Under the pieces are notes generated by a model that did no database searches, had not been told where the DNA came from, and saw only the letters and a list, made by a program, of their open reading frames with translations. 28,350 nucleotides of DNA from Azolla pinnata (lineage: Eukaryota > Streptophyta > Polypodiopsida > Salviniales > Salviniaceae): NCBI GenBank assembly GCA_037176905.1, contig JBBBWG010027568.1:1-28350 (forward strand), read 5' to 3'. Position numbers and translations under genes: made by a program. Each line of letters starts with the position of its first letter. The stretch's first letter is position 1. Shown here piece by piece: positions 19,592-28,350 of the stretch.

Positions 19592-20734
19592 ATGGCATCG
19601 TCTATTCTAGGGCAACCTTACTACTGTCATCAATGTGCAAGAACTGTGAGATTGGATGACCCTGGGGAATTGATATGCCCTCAATGCCACGGAGAGTTTC
19701 TTGAAGAATGGAGAATTCCTTCATATTCGTTGTCATCGTCTTTCTACACTCCTTCGTCTTCCTTGGATATGAATAATGCCAATGACAGAGAGGATCATCT
19801 GCCCATCAATTTCAATCAAATGCTTGAAGATATGGCTGGCTTCTTACAAGTGGCTCAAACTGTGGATGCCAATGGAGGTGGCATCGAGGTGCCTCGAAGC
19901 ATGGCTCCTATACTCCTTCTCCGCAGCCAAATCCAAAACCTTTTGCGGCTAAGGAATGGCGGATTTTTGATAGATACCGAGGGCATCAGCACTACCAGCA
20001 CTACTACTAGCGCTACTAATGGTACAACTACAGCTGCTTCGATCCATCCTCGTCTTGTGCAAGGTAATCTTGGAGATTACTTCATTGGGCCTGGATTCGA
20101 GCAGCTCCTCCAACAATTGGCTCAGAACGACCCAAATCACTATGGCACCCCTCCTGCGTCGAAAGCTGCTATCGATGCCTTGCCTACCATCCACATCACT
20201 GGCAATGAGTCATGGGGCTCAGATCAAAACCAAGATGCCCATCATTGCGCAGTGTGCAAAGAGGAGTTCGAGAAAGGGCTGGATGTGAAGCAATTGCCCT
20301 GTAAGCATCTGTATCACCCCGATTGCATCTTGCCGTGGCTCACTCAACACAGCTCATGTCCTGTGTGCCGTTATGAGATGCCCACCGATGAGCAGAGATT
20401 GACATCGCCTTCTCAAGAGCCATCTACACAGTCATCAGGTGGCATGCCAGTAGGGTTTCAAGAATCTAATTTCCAGGGTTTCTCCATCCCAGGATTATTG
20501 GGGCAATTTATCGTGAATAGAATACCCCCCTTAGAAGCAACGGCTGTGCCTAATTCAGATGCAGGCCTCCCACGCGCTGAAAACCTGCCAGAGGAGAACC
20601 AGAGAGGAGGGCCAGGAAGACGCTTCTCTTTGATTTTACCATGGTTCCGGGGCTTTGGGTCCTCTTCTCAGTCTACAGCTGATGCACCTAGAGATGATGC
20701 AAACCATTCAGATGATAGTGATGGTGGCAGATGA
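19592..20734 (+). CDS. RING-H2 E3 ubiquitin ligase with N-terminal zinc ribbon
   Basis: A single coding exon of 380 codons plus stop. I start at ATG 19592 because the in-frame ATG at 19562 lies upstream of a strong acceptor (TTCACAG ending at 19578) and would be spliced out. Residues 9-40 form a zinc ribbon (C12-x2-C15, C29-x2-C32; [13 protein letters not shown]) typical of the plant RING1/RNF126-like group. Residues 71-190 are the conserved linker with a [19 protein letters not shown] motif. The RING-H2 domain is C219-x2-C222-x14-C237-x-H239-x2-H242-x2-C245-x10-C256-x2-C259, complete, with the E2-contact Trp249 in ILPWL. The C-terminal ~120 residues are Ser/Pro/Gly-rich, presumably disordered, ending acidic. 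Expected to transfer ubiquitin from an E2 to unknown cytosolic or nuclear substrates. It lacks the C-terminal DUF1117 seen in RDUF1/2. Confidence 0.93.
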   Translation: MASSILGQPYYCHQCARTVRLDDPGELICPQCHGEFLEEWRIPSYSLSSSFYTPSSSLDMNNANDREDHLPINFNQMLEDMAGFLQVAQTVDANGGGIEVPRSMAPILLLRSQIQNLLRLRNGGFLIDTEGISTTSTTTSATNGTTTAASIHPRLVQGNLGDYFIGPGFEQLLQQLAQNDPNHYGTPPASKAAIDALPTIHITGNESWGSDQNQDAHHCAVCKEEFEKGLDVKQLPCKHLYHPDCILPWLTQHSSCPVCRYEMPTDEQRLTSPSQEPSTQSSGGMPVGFQESNFQGFSIPGLLGQFIVNRIPPLEATAVPNSDAGLPRAENLPEENQRGGPGRRFSLILPWFRGFGSSSQSTADAPRDDANHSDDSDGGR

Positions 20735-21260
20735 AAAAGAATGCCCATTTGATTCTGCATAGAAAGCTCGGGAATGAACTCGGCAACCATGTTATTTGAG
20801 CAGGTATGCAAGGTGATGTTAATCGTTATTTGTTCTTCTTGTGTTAATTTTCGTTTGATCCAAGTGTTTATGTCATACTCAATTGCAACTTCGCCTTAAA
20901 GTTATGAATGTACAAGGTACACCTATACCTCACTTGTGAATGACATAACAAACATTCCTTGATGGGCTTTAGGAGTGTATATGTATATATGCTTGTGGAA
21001 TAATGTTTGACGTGATCTTGGAGGAGTTCTATCTGTATTTGCTACAGTATTTTGTGATTACTTTATATAAGAATGTGATTACCTTATATATTCATTGTCC
21101 TACGGTCTGTTGTGATTACTTTACATATGTTAAATCTCATCTTGACGCAGCCACATGTGAGCAAGTGGCAACTAGTTTTTAGTCTTTGTTGCGTCTTTGT
21201 GGGTCATATTGTCTCATGTAAAAATACTCGCTGATACGATTTCATGTTACTGAATTGTAA
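20735..21260 (+). other. 3' flank / probable 3' UTR of the RING-H2 gene
   Basis: T-rich sequence follows the stop codon. TGTGATTAC-TTTATAT words recur three times between 21051 and 21122. No canonical polyadenylation signal stands out, so the transcript end is undefined. Confidence 0.4.
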
Positions 21261-21584
21261 GTATGTCTGAACATCTTAGTATGGGAAGTGCTGCTGGCAA
21301 CTATAAATGATGCTAGGTTTGCAAAAGAGCATGGGAAGGACAATGATCTCCTTTACCATACAATTAGCATTGATAAAGCTATGATTAATGCAATATGTAG
21401 GGAGAAGCTTGCACCTAACGGATACTGGCAGCTAAGCCGTGCAAATGACCTTCTAGAGGTGATCAGTAGAAGCTACAGGATTGGGGGCATACAATTCAGA
21501 AGATGGCAGGCATTGTTGAGCCATACAGATACATTGCTAGGTAAATGGACATATGTTCTATCATCCTCACCAAAGGTCAAATAA
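21261..21584 (+). other. Unassigned open frame, possible exon or gene remnant
   Basis: The frame is open from 21261 to TAA at 21582-21584 (107 codons) with balanced amino-acid use, for example W-Q-L-S-R-A-N-D-L-L-E-V-I-S-R-S. No ATG occurs before codon 44 of the frame. A potential acceptor (CATCTTAG, ending at 21279) precedes it. I recognise no family. It could be a last exon of an alternative transcript, a transposon remnant or chance. Confidence 0.2.
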
Positions 21585-22469
21585 GTGAACAATGTGTATG
21601 GCTTTCTAATGTTACGATGCCTGTCCTAGACCATAGTTTCTAGCTTACCTTAGGTTGACTCTTGATGGGTACTTGATCAGTAGTCGCACATATGCATAAG
21701 AGCTACTGCAGGAAATTAAGCGCAGTTTCGTGGATAAATAAGAAACAAAAATGGAAATGATGCCACTGACATTCAAATGAGATATAGGCACCAGTGGCTA
21801 TAGGTGGTAGGGCGGCCATGCTTTGAAAGTGTGATCAGTTGTGAAGTGTTTGTAATGTCCATCCTGATTTGAGTGTATATCTCGATTAATGTCTATTTTG
21901 TAAGACTGAGTTCTTAAATTATCCTTTAATCGCGAGTATCCATTCTCTGATTTGGTGATTTGGAGATGTGAAGCATCTACATTCAAAAAATTGTTGTCGT
22001 CAATGGTTGACATTTGATGTTATCTTCTCTCACACATTCTTTAATGAAATGGGGTTCCTATTATGTGAAATGGTGTCATTCATGTAGGGAGAGAAAACCA
22101 TGTAGATATTGCACAATTTCTCATGCATGCTTTCAAAAGCAGCCTTCAAAAGTTTATGTAGAAGGTAAGGAGTGGCTAAAATCTTGGAAGGCTCCAGTAA
22201 TCCTCTTGTGCTAGTCAGGAAAATAATCAAACCATGATAGGAACCCTTCATATAAGTGTACATGTTCAAGATGATTTCAAACTCTCTCTCTCATTTGTTA
22301 TCACCATGCCTGCTTCTGTATAAAAGTCTTTGAGTCTTGGAAACATATTGGTTGGGGAAGGCCTAAGCTAATCAAGGCAAGCAGGGTACCTGTGAAAGGA
22401 ATGTTTTTTTTTTTTCAAGTATTTGCGGATCGTGGTTGGTTGCGAATTGTTGGGCTATGGAGAGGAGAG
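21585..22469. other. Intergenic DNA, nothing recognised
   Basis: AT-rich sequence with short frames only; a poly-T run lies near 22406-22416. Confidence 0.5.
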
Positions 22470-22470
22470 A

Positions 22471-22727
22471 GCTTTTTGTTTTGAAACCGATGGAGATGGG
22501 CTTCTCATGGGCAAATAATCATCATCAGATGGGTGCTGGAGTTACATGTTCATATGCATGTATATATATATGTTGGTGGTTTTACTCAGTCTGTATAGCT
22601 TTTTTTTTTTGAAACTGATGGAGATTGAGCTTTATGGTCAAATAATCATCAGATGGGTGCTGAAATTATATGTTCATATGTATATATATATTATACATGT
22701 ATGTATTTGGTTCTACTCAGTCTGTAT
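22471..22727. repeat. 128-bp tandem duplication
   Basis: GAAACCGATGGAGAT at 22483 recurs as GAAACTGATGGAGAT at 22611. Both are followed by CAAATAATCATC, AGATGGGTGCTG, TTCATATG, a TA microsatellite and TACTCAGTCTGTAT. There are two copies, with the microsatellite and poly-T lengths differing. Confidence 0.9.
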
Positions 22728-23460
22728 GCACATCAATCACCATACATGTGGTCAAGTTTGTCAATGCTTTTTATCACAAAACATACAATAGGGCTTTCCG
22801 ATCGGTATGGACCAGTCTCTGTTTGATGCATGTAAAGAAATCTTGCTACCGCTGAAACCGGGTTGTGCGTACCCAAAATCTGAGGAAGCACAAATGGGGC
22901 CTATGTATTTCCTTGTTTTTTGAGGTGCGCTGTTAGTCGTCGATCATCAATTGAAGTGCATTGCTTGCCCAATAATCGGGCATCGGTTTAATTGCATTGT
23001 ATCTGCATCGACTTAATTCTGCTCCATTACCCTCTCGAACTCCTGCGTTTTGCTCGTTTCAAGACTAAACCATGTCAGACAGACAAGTGTCTTCAGAGAC
23101 CGTCTAGATCTCGTGTTTTGTCGAGCAGTGATGGTAGAAGCTCTTAGGTCCACGATGCTGCTTTGTTTTGGAAACTTCTTGCTTGCCCTTTTGGATCGCT
23201 CCTGGAAAGTGGATATTCGGTGCTCAGATGTAGGAGATGATCCGGAATTCGTGTACTCGGAATTGGTTGATCTTCTGTTTGTGTCTATTCCCATGTGTCT
23301 TGTGAATGTTTTCTAAAGCGACGACAACCTTCTGCGAGCAGAGTCCGAGCAGTTCTGTCGAACGTTCTCTGTAGACATACATCTCGGATCTCTGCGATGT
23401 GAACATGGTCCAGGTCAATGGCGATGATGATAGACGCCGCTCGATTCTGATATGGAATGC
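22728..23460. other. Intergenic DNA, nothing recognised
   Basis: Mixed composition. Both strands have overlapping frames of about 90 codons near 23013-23316, but with no domain and no splice context that favours one. Confidence 0.45.
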
Positions 23461-23461
23461 C

Positions 23462-23463
23462 TA

Positions 23464-23516
<53 letters not shown>

Positions 23517-23521
23517 GATGG
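23462..23521. repeat. (GAT)n microsatellite
   Basis: About 20 GAT/GGT trinucleotides in the pattern ATG ATG ... GTG ATG, with GTG interruptions spaced regularly. Confidence 0.95.
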
Positions 23522-23674
23522 GAAGGGGAAGAAGGGGAGGCTAATTATGGGCCGGTCAATCCCGCCCCGTTTTAAGCAGAAGCCAAGCCATGAATGAATG
23601 AAGCCGATGGGCAAAACAATGCTGCTTCTCGCTTCGATATATATATCGACCACCTAAAATGAATGAATGAATGA

Positions 23675-23990
23675 TATGCAATTCATCAAAACCCCAAGGG
23701 CTAACTTGAGTCTTAGTCAGGGTTTACAAATGAATTGCTGATATATGTATGTATGTATGTATTGTATGATTAGGGCCAACTTGCAAAACCCAACATGGGT
23801 TGACCACCAATTCATTCATGGCTTGGGTCCATTAAAAACCCCAAGCCCAATGGAGAGCAAGTCATACCTCAATGGAGTCAAATGCACTAACCTTAATCTG
23901 AGTTTTATTTAGTGAGGGTTTACAACTGATCTATGTATGTATGCATGATTAAGGTCAATTTGCAAAAACCAACATGGGTTGACTACCTGG
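23675..23990. repeat. ~187-bp direct duplication
   Basis: AGGGTTTACAAATGAATTGCTGATATATGTATG (from about 23718) through CCAACATGGGTTGACCACC recurs from about 23905 to 23987 with scattered changes. The preceding TCAAAACCCCAAG and TTAAAAACCCCAAG words also match. TATGTATG length differs between copies. Noncoding. Confidence 0.85.
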
Positions 23991-24087
23991 GAAGTCTAGC
24001 CGAATCGAGCCGTCCTTCCTTGTGACACACACTTCCATTCCCACCGATACATCGATCAAGTCCTCCTTTCTGTTTCTTGTAGGGTGC

Positions 24088-24125
24088 CACTAAACACACA
24101 GACACACACAGACACACACACATGC
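24088..24125. repeat. (CACACAGA)n / (CA)n microsatellite
   Basis: Repeats of CACACACAGA followed by a short CA run. Confidence 0.85.
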
Positions 24126-24489
24126 CCGACAAACTGCCCAAGTCTATCAAATTTCCCCTGTTTTCTATACATGCATACCTTGGGAACAATCGATACAAGA
24201 ACCCGCCTCTTCTTCGATGGATTTGTTTTTGTTGGGCGCGCTGATCGTAAAGACGCAAGGCGACGATGTCTCCGGCCTCCTAGGTTGATTCAATCTGGGG
24301 TTGGGAAGGGGAGGGGGCTGAAAGTTGCCGAAAATCCGCGATTCCTCATCCAGTAAAAATTTCACCCTCACCTTCCTCCAAGGTTGATTCTCAGTAGTAA
24401 ACATGGATCAGCTGTTCATCCCATGTGTAATGCATGTATATCCACTGCTTCTTGCCCTTTGATCTCCAAGTCTCATGTGATGGTGATAA

Positions 24490-24755
24490 GTAGATAGATG
24501 AGAGCTGGGACTCAAGACCAGTATTTTCCTTCACAATTAATCCAAATAGATCGATGAGAGCCGGAACTGAGCACAGTTTTTAGCTTCACAATTAATCAAA
24601 AGATGGCCAAAAAACAGAAGAAAAATGGCACCCCAAATTTTTTGGACACCAGTGCCTACAGTAGAACAGTTTTCCTTCACAATTGATGAAAACAGGGCCA
24701 AACAGAAGAGAAAAATGGCATTGCCCCCCAAAGTTTGGACACCAGTGCTTACAGA
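24490..24755. repeat. Overlapping ~55-bp and ~93-bp duplications
   Basis: TAGATAGATGAGAGCTGGGACT (about 24491) and TAGATCGATGAGAGCCGGAACT (about 24547) are two copies of a short unit that includes TTCACAATTAATC. The second copy continues as a longer unit beginning CAGTTTT at 24574, duplicated at 24667 (93 bp). That unit contains GGCCAAA-CAGAAGA, AAAAATGGCA and TTTGGACACCAGTGC. Confidence 0.85.
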
Positions 24756-24759
24756 AAGA

Positions 24760-26110
24760 ATGGGGTTCTACATGCATTATTTATTTGTTAGCCATGTTTA
24801 GTGTTTAGTGTTTGGGGACATGCGGGGGACACAGTCGTTGTTGTTGTCTCGTGTTCAGGGGACAAGGCACATTCCAATGTGCTAGCTGCCATCCAGATGC
24901 AAAAGGCATCAGGGAATATGGACCCACTTTGGTGTCCATATGAAGCAAGTACCTGCTACTTTGGAAGCTTTCATGTTGAGGGACAGGATCCCAACATGTT
25001 CAAGTTCCCATCCGCAGCAAAAAGGGGAGAATGAATATGAATGGGATTCCCCCCCTCCCCCTCTCAGGCATCGGTGTCTAATTGTGGGGGCAAGTCAGGC
25101 CAAAACAACAATCAGATGCTTTGTTTATACAGAAGAAGCCAGACAAGACAACAAACAATCAGGTTAGAATTGGGGGCAAAAGCTCAACATGAACTCCGGC
25201 ATCCCATTCATCGGATGTGTGTGGCATGGGAATGAGCCTCAGACAGTGTTTGTTTCGAGCCCGATTGGTAGAGCTCAGGTGTTTGGCACGCAGATTATAC
25301 ATTAGTGAAGAAGATGAGAGCATTTGGGCGCTTAAAGAAGAGAGGATAATTGAATCTGTTATCAAAGGATTCTGTGGGCTACCGCCTCACCTTAAATTTC
25401 CTGAAAAGATTATTGGTTGATGTTATATATCTATATATATCAAAGACTTCCACAGGAAATTCAAACTGGTGATCCATTCTCATGGCAGGAAGCCGGCAGC
25501 TATGGAAGAATTAACTGCTGTCAAGACATACCAATCATTTCATACAAGTTTCGAGAGTTTGTTCAAACCGAGTTCACAGCAAACAATTATGGCTTCCGTT
25601 TGAACAAACTCACGAAATTTGGATCAACCAGACACTCGCTCTGCATTAATAATAAAAAGAAAAGAGCAGATACTTACGGAGTTTCCAGAATGTGCCCAGA
25701 ATTTCTCGTTAATAAATGTTAAGGATCGTCACGTCAATTACTCGGTCTCTGAAACCAATCTAATCGAAAAACAAATTCAATAAAGAAAAGACAGATCATG
25801 TCAGAAATAGATCAATGCAAAAAAATCAAAGAGATTTCTGTAGTTGACAGTTTATGGATCAGTACCCGTAGTAGAGACTCGAGAGAGTTAACGACGACAC
25901 AGATAAAGAGATCGAAACAATGTGTGTACCGATTTGGGGTGCATCATTACTAGCTAGCATTCTTTGCCAAAGAACACAAAGGAAAAGAATCAATGAATGA
26001 TCGTCTTGATTTCATCAAATTATCAGGAAAAAATGGAATTTCTGTTTACGGCTATGGCTCTCTTCTGCGATAGCCGCAGTGATTTTACAGGTCTGGCACC
26101 GAGAGACAAA
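24760..26110. other. Intergenic DNA downstream of the MAPKKK, nothing recognised
   Basis: Open frames of 60-100 codons occur on both strands (for example 24801-25034, 25217-25420 and 25417-25722, all +), but none has a domain or convincing splice sites. A short TA-rich run lies near 25427-25440. The minus strand from 26302 downwards should include the MAPKKK 3' UTR. Confidence 0.45.
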
Positions 26111-26122
26111 AATGTATATAGG

Positions 26123-26151
26123 CATGACGGAATCTCTACAGATTCGTCATG
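26123..26151 (-). other. Hairpin in the presumed MAPKKK 3' UTR
   Basis: CATGACGGAATCT (26123-26135) pairs with AGATTCGTCATG (26140-26151): 12 base pairs, one bulged G and a 4-nt loop. It lies about 150-180 nt after the MAPKKK stop codon on the transcribed strand. No poly-U run follows, so it is not a terminator; an RNA structural element is possible. Confidence 0.6.
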
Positions 26152-26302
26152 ACAGCAACAGCCAACAGCTTGTTGACATTCTTTGCACAGATTGGAGAAA
26201 AATTACACAGCATTGATCCTCAGGCCTTTGCAACATCGTTTTCTCCTTTAGATTCTGTAATGAATATTTCGAGATTCCATGGCTGCTATTCCTTATGATC
26301 CT

Positions 26303-27844
26303 TTAGCTCGCCACTTTTCGCACTCTCCTTTTCAATAGAAAAGATGCGCAGTCCAGGTTCACTTCGCATCCCTTCTGTACAACCATGGCGGAAGAATCCG
26401 TCATGAACGGCAGGCATAGGAGTGTATTTGCTTCTTCATCTTGATTCATAACGACGTCTTCATCTAAACATCGGACAGCAATCCATATGCAATCCTGAGG
26501 AATAGCTACAGGAGGAGGATACAAAGCAACTGAATTTTGGTTCAGCGAACGTAACTTCGATCTGTCTTCATCAGAAGAAGATGGAAAGCCGCACTGCCAA
26601 CTTTCATCATCTTGTAGCTCGTCTGAGCACCGATCATCGTCACCGTCATGGCTCTCCCTGCCACTGACGGCAAAATCCAGAGTACTTCTAGGAGATGACT
26701 GAGGCTGTTTCTGGAAAGAAAGATGATCTGAAGAAGATGCGTCTTCGCTTACAAGGAACGGATGGCGAAGAAGGTCAGGAGCAGACCACCTGAGGCGAGG
26801 ATCTCGTTGCAGGCACTTCGACAGGAAATCCTGGCACTCGTCAGAGAGAGATGGAGGGAGAGGGAGATCCTCCTCGGTGCAAGCGATCTTGAACATCAAT
26901 TGCTCGAGGGAAGCATCAGCTTCCAATGCGTTCGTCCATGGGGGACTTCCCTGCGCCATTTCTACCACGGTGCATCCCAACGACCAGATATCGGAAGGTA
27001 ATCCTTGCTCCACGCCTTGAAGGACCTCAGGCGCCATCCATAACGGCGTGCCTTTCAAGACAGGAATCCGTTCTGAACTCCCTGCACAGCTCGGCTGCTC
27101 GGCTGCGTCTTCTTGGTTAGATGAAATCCGTTCAACTGTCAGCTGGTCGAAACGTAACCGTTTTGCAGGGGACTTTCGGGAACGCGGCCGATTCTCGATT
27201 GCATGATCACAATTGTGGCGTTTCTCCGATGCTTCGTCAGGTTTGGAGAGGCGCTTCTGTGAAGCTTCCCCTTCCAGGCGCTTCCCTGATACATGCTGGG
27301 GTTCCCGGATCCGTCTAGCTGCGCCAAAGTCAGCAATCTTGACACCGCTGGAGCCGATCAAGATGTTCCGGCCTTTGATGTCGCAGTGAACGATTTCCCG
27401 CTCGTGAAGGTAGACCAATCCTTCCACGATACTTCGAGTGAAGCGTTTCAGCCGGCCTTCGTCGAGCCTTCCCCCTTCGGCATTCCGCGCGATGTCAGCG
27501 ATGCTGCCTCCTTCCATGTACTCGAGGAAGATGTTGCGAGACGGGACGCCGTTGTCGGAGGAGAAGTCGCTGCCAAGGAAGGAGAGGATGTGAGGAGAGT
27601 GGAGCGATTGGAGGATGGAGAGCTCGGACTCGATGGCGAGGAGCTCAGGCGCGGAAGGAGAGGAGACAGAGGCGGATTTCACGGCGAAGAGCAGGCCGTC
27701 TTCGAGGTTGAGGGCGAGAGAGACCCGGGCGAAAGAGCCGTGGCCGAGGGGAGACTGACGAATCCATCGGCGAATCGGGGAGGAAGGCGGCGGATTCCGC
27801 AGGTGCAAGGGCGGAGAGGCGGTCATGTCGACGGCGGCGGCCAT
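26303..27844 (-). CDS. MAPKKK (Arabidopsis MAPKKK13-21 type) with activation-loop insertion
   Basis: Intronless, 513 codons plus stop. I start at ATG 27844; the frame continues upstream to 27961 but only with a TTG and no ATG. The Ser/Thr kinase domain spans about residues 25-364: glycine loop GHGSFARV 34-41, Lys56, HCDIKGRN with Asp155, DFG 172-174, GTP 265-267, APE 271-273. The HCDIKG motif and the small intronless architecture match the plant MAPKKK17/18 group, which activates MKKs in ABA and wound signalling. DFG to APE is about 98 residues, where relatives have about 22-25; residues ~182-258 are an insertion rich in Lys, Arg, Ser and Glu with repeated KRL words. The C-terminal ~150 residues (Ser/Asp-rich, then hydrophobic) show no domain. 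All catalytic residues are present, so an active kinase is expected; its target MKK is unknown. Confidence 0.93.
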   Translation of the reverse strand: MAAAVDMTASPPLHLRNPPPSSPIRRWIRQSPLGHGSFARVSLALNLEDGLLFAVKSASVSSPSAPELLAIESELSILQSLHSPHILSFLGSDFSSDNGVPSRNIFLEYMEGGSIADIARNAEGGRLDEGRLKRFTRSIVEGLVYLHEREIVHCDIKGRNILIGSSGVKIADFGAARRIREPQHVSGKRLEGEASQKRLSKPDEASEKRHNCDHAIENRPRSRKSPAKRLRFDQLTVERISSNQEDAAEQPSCAGSSERIPVLKGTPLWMAPEVLQGVEQGLPSDIWSLGCTVVEMAQGSPPWTNALEADASLEQLMFKIACTEEDLPLPPSLSDECQDFLSKCLQRDPRLRWSAPDLLRHPFLVSEDASSSDHLSFQKQPQSSPRSTLDFAVSGRESHDGDDDRCSDELQDDESWQCGFPSSSDEDRSKLRSLNQNSVALYPPPVAIPQDCIWIAVRCLDEDVVMNQDEEANTLLCLPFMTDSSAMVVQKGCEVNLDCASFLLKRRVRKVAS

Positions 27845-27880
27845 GGCAGGGAAGGAAGGCAGCGGCGATAGAGACGGCGG

Positions 27881-28150
27881 CCGGCTATGGCGCGTCAGAG
27901 AAACGGCACTGGTCGGAGACGAAGAAACGGCATTCGCAGAAGACCAAGAAACGGATGGCAATGGCGTTTCTCGGTCTTGTTCGCTGCCGGCTATGGCGCA
28001 TCAGAGAAACGGCATTGGTCGGAGACGAAGAAACGGATGGCGATGGCGTTTCTTTGTCTTGTTCGCTGCCGGCTATGGCGCATCAGAGAAACGGCGTAAG
28101 ACGAAGAAACGGCATTTGCAGAAGACGAAGAAACGGATGGCAATAGCGTA
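27881..28150. repeat. Three tandem units immediately upstream of the MAPKKK
   Basis: CCGGCTATGGCGC-TCAGAGAAACGG starts at 27881, 27987 and 28069 (spacings 106 and 82). Each is followed by GACGAAGAAACGG and GGATGGC-ATGGCGT words, with internal duplication of GAAGAAACGG accounting for the length differences. The array begins about 37 bp upstream of the MAPKKK ATG, so it lies in the 5' leader or core promoter. Confidence 0.9.
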
Positions 28151-28170
28151 TTGGAGGCGAGGCGTTTGAT

Positions 28171-28350
28171 GGAAGGGAATTTAGGCAGCGAACAAGAAGA
28201 AGGCCGAGCAGAAGCAGCAGGAGCAGCAGCAGCAGAAGAAGAAGAAGACGACGATGATGACGATGATGATGAAGAAGAAGAAGAAGAAGAAGAAAAGATC
28301 AGCGATGGCTATGGCGACGGCGAAGGGAATTTCGGCAGCGAACAAGAAGA
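28171..28350. repeat. 150-bp direct repeat and GAA/GAC/GAT/CAG trinucleotide run
   Basis: GAAGGGAATTTAGGCAGCG at 28172 recurs as GAAGGGAATTTCGGCAGCG at 28322, exactly 150 bp apart, and both continue AACAAGAAGA. Between them lie CAGCAG, GAAGAAGAAGAC, GACGATGATGACG and a (GAA)n run. The second copy is cut by the window end. Confidence 0.9.

Noticed and set aside
25255..25320. tRNA-like words (TTGGTAGAGCTCAGG)
   Set aside because: No acceptor stem, anticodon arm or T-loop can be placed around it.
27845..27961. 39-codon N-terminal extension of the MAPKKK
   Set aside because: The upstream codon at 27961 is TTG, and no in-frame ATG lies upstream of 27844.

Overview
The window is nuclear DNA from a land plant. 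The coding evidence is a plant CDPK-related kinase (CRK) split by ten introns with GT-AG boundaries, a plant-type RING-H2 ubiquitin ligase, and a plant MAPKKK of the small, intronless ABA/wound-responsive type. Heavy microsatellite, minisatellite and degenerate telomere-like DNA surrounds them. The species cannot be named from the sequence. A seed plant is the most natural guess, because the CRK retains the family signature motifs, but this is inference.

Layout from left to right. Positions 1-735 are a TGCATG/TGTGTG microsatellite field full of RY-type CATGCA motifs. Positions 751-1682 form a large inverted repeat with two arms of about 280 bp and a loop of about 370 bp; a diverged third arm lies near 2095-2345. 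Positions 3078-3370 are a tandem repeat of about 55 bp, and 3740-3860 hold nested small hairpins. The CRK gene runs right to left from 11857 to 5433. Its eleven exons join to 1881 nt, giving 626 residues and a stop with every phase consistent. Its first intron carries a minisatellite whose copies often contain a GAAnnTTC palindrome. Intron 7 ends in a 43-bp duplication that copies the 3' splice site. Upstream of the start codon lie about 450 bp of nearly pure GAA/GGA (CTT/CCT on the + strand), a (GA)n run and three tandem units of about 215 bp.

The middle (13.2-18.1 kb) is non-genic. It holds AT-rich duplicated DNA, GTT/CAA microsatellites, three tandem units of about 225 bp, a possible terminal-inverted-repeat element and about 1 kb of degenerate telomere-like DNA. 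That tract is built of 8-bp CCCTAAAA/CCCTGAAA units and a very regular 23-bp higher-order unit. It stops just before the presumed 5' leader of the RING-H2 gene (coding 19592-20734, +). The 3' flank of the RING gene and 21.6-26.1 kb hold only duplicated noncoding stretches and weak ORFs. The MAPKKK (27844-26303, -) closes the window. It has about 75 extra residues inside the kinase activation segment, and its promoter side is made of short tandem duplications.

All three genes belong to signalling families (Ca2+/CaM-related kinase, ubiquitin ligase, MAP kinase cascade), but nothing in the sequence shows that they work together. The points most worth following up are the activation-loop insertion, the duplicated splice acceptor, the intronic GAAnnTTC minisatellite and the long inverted repeat.
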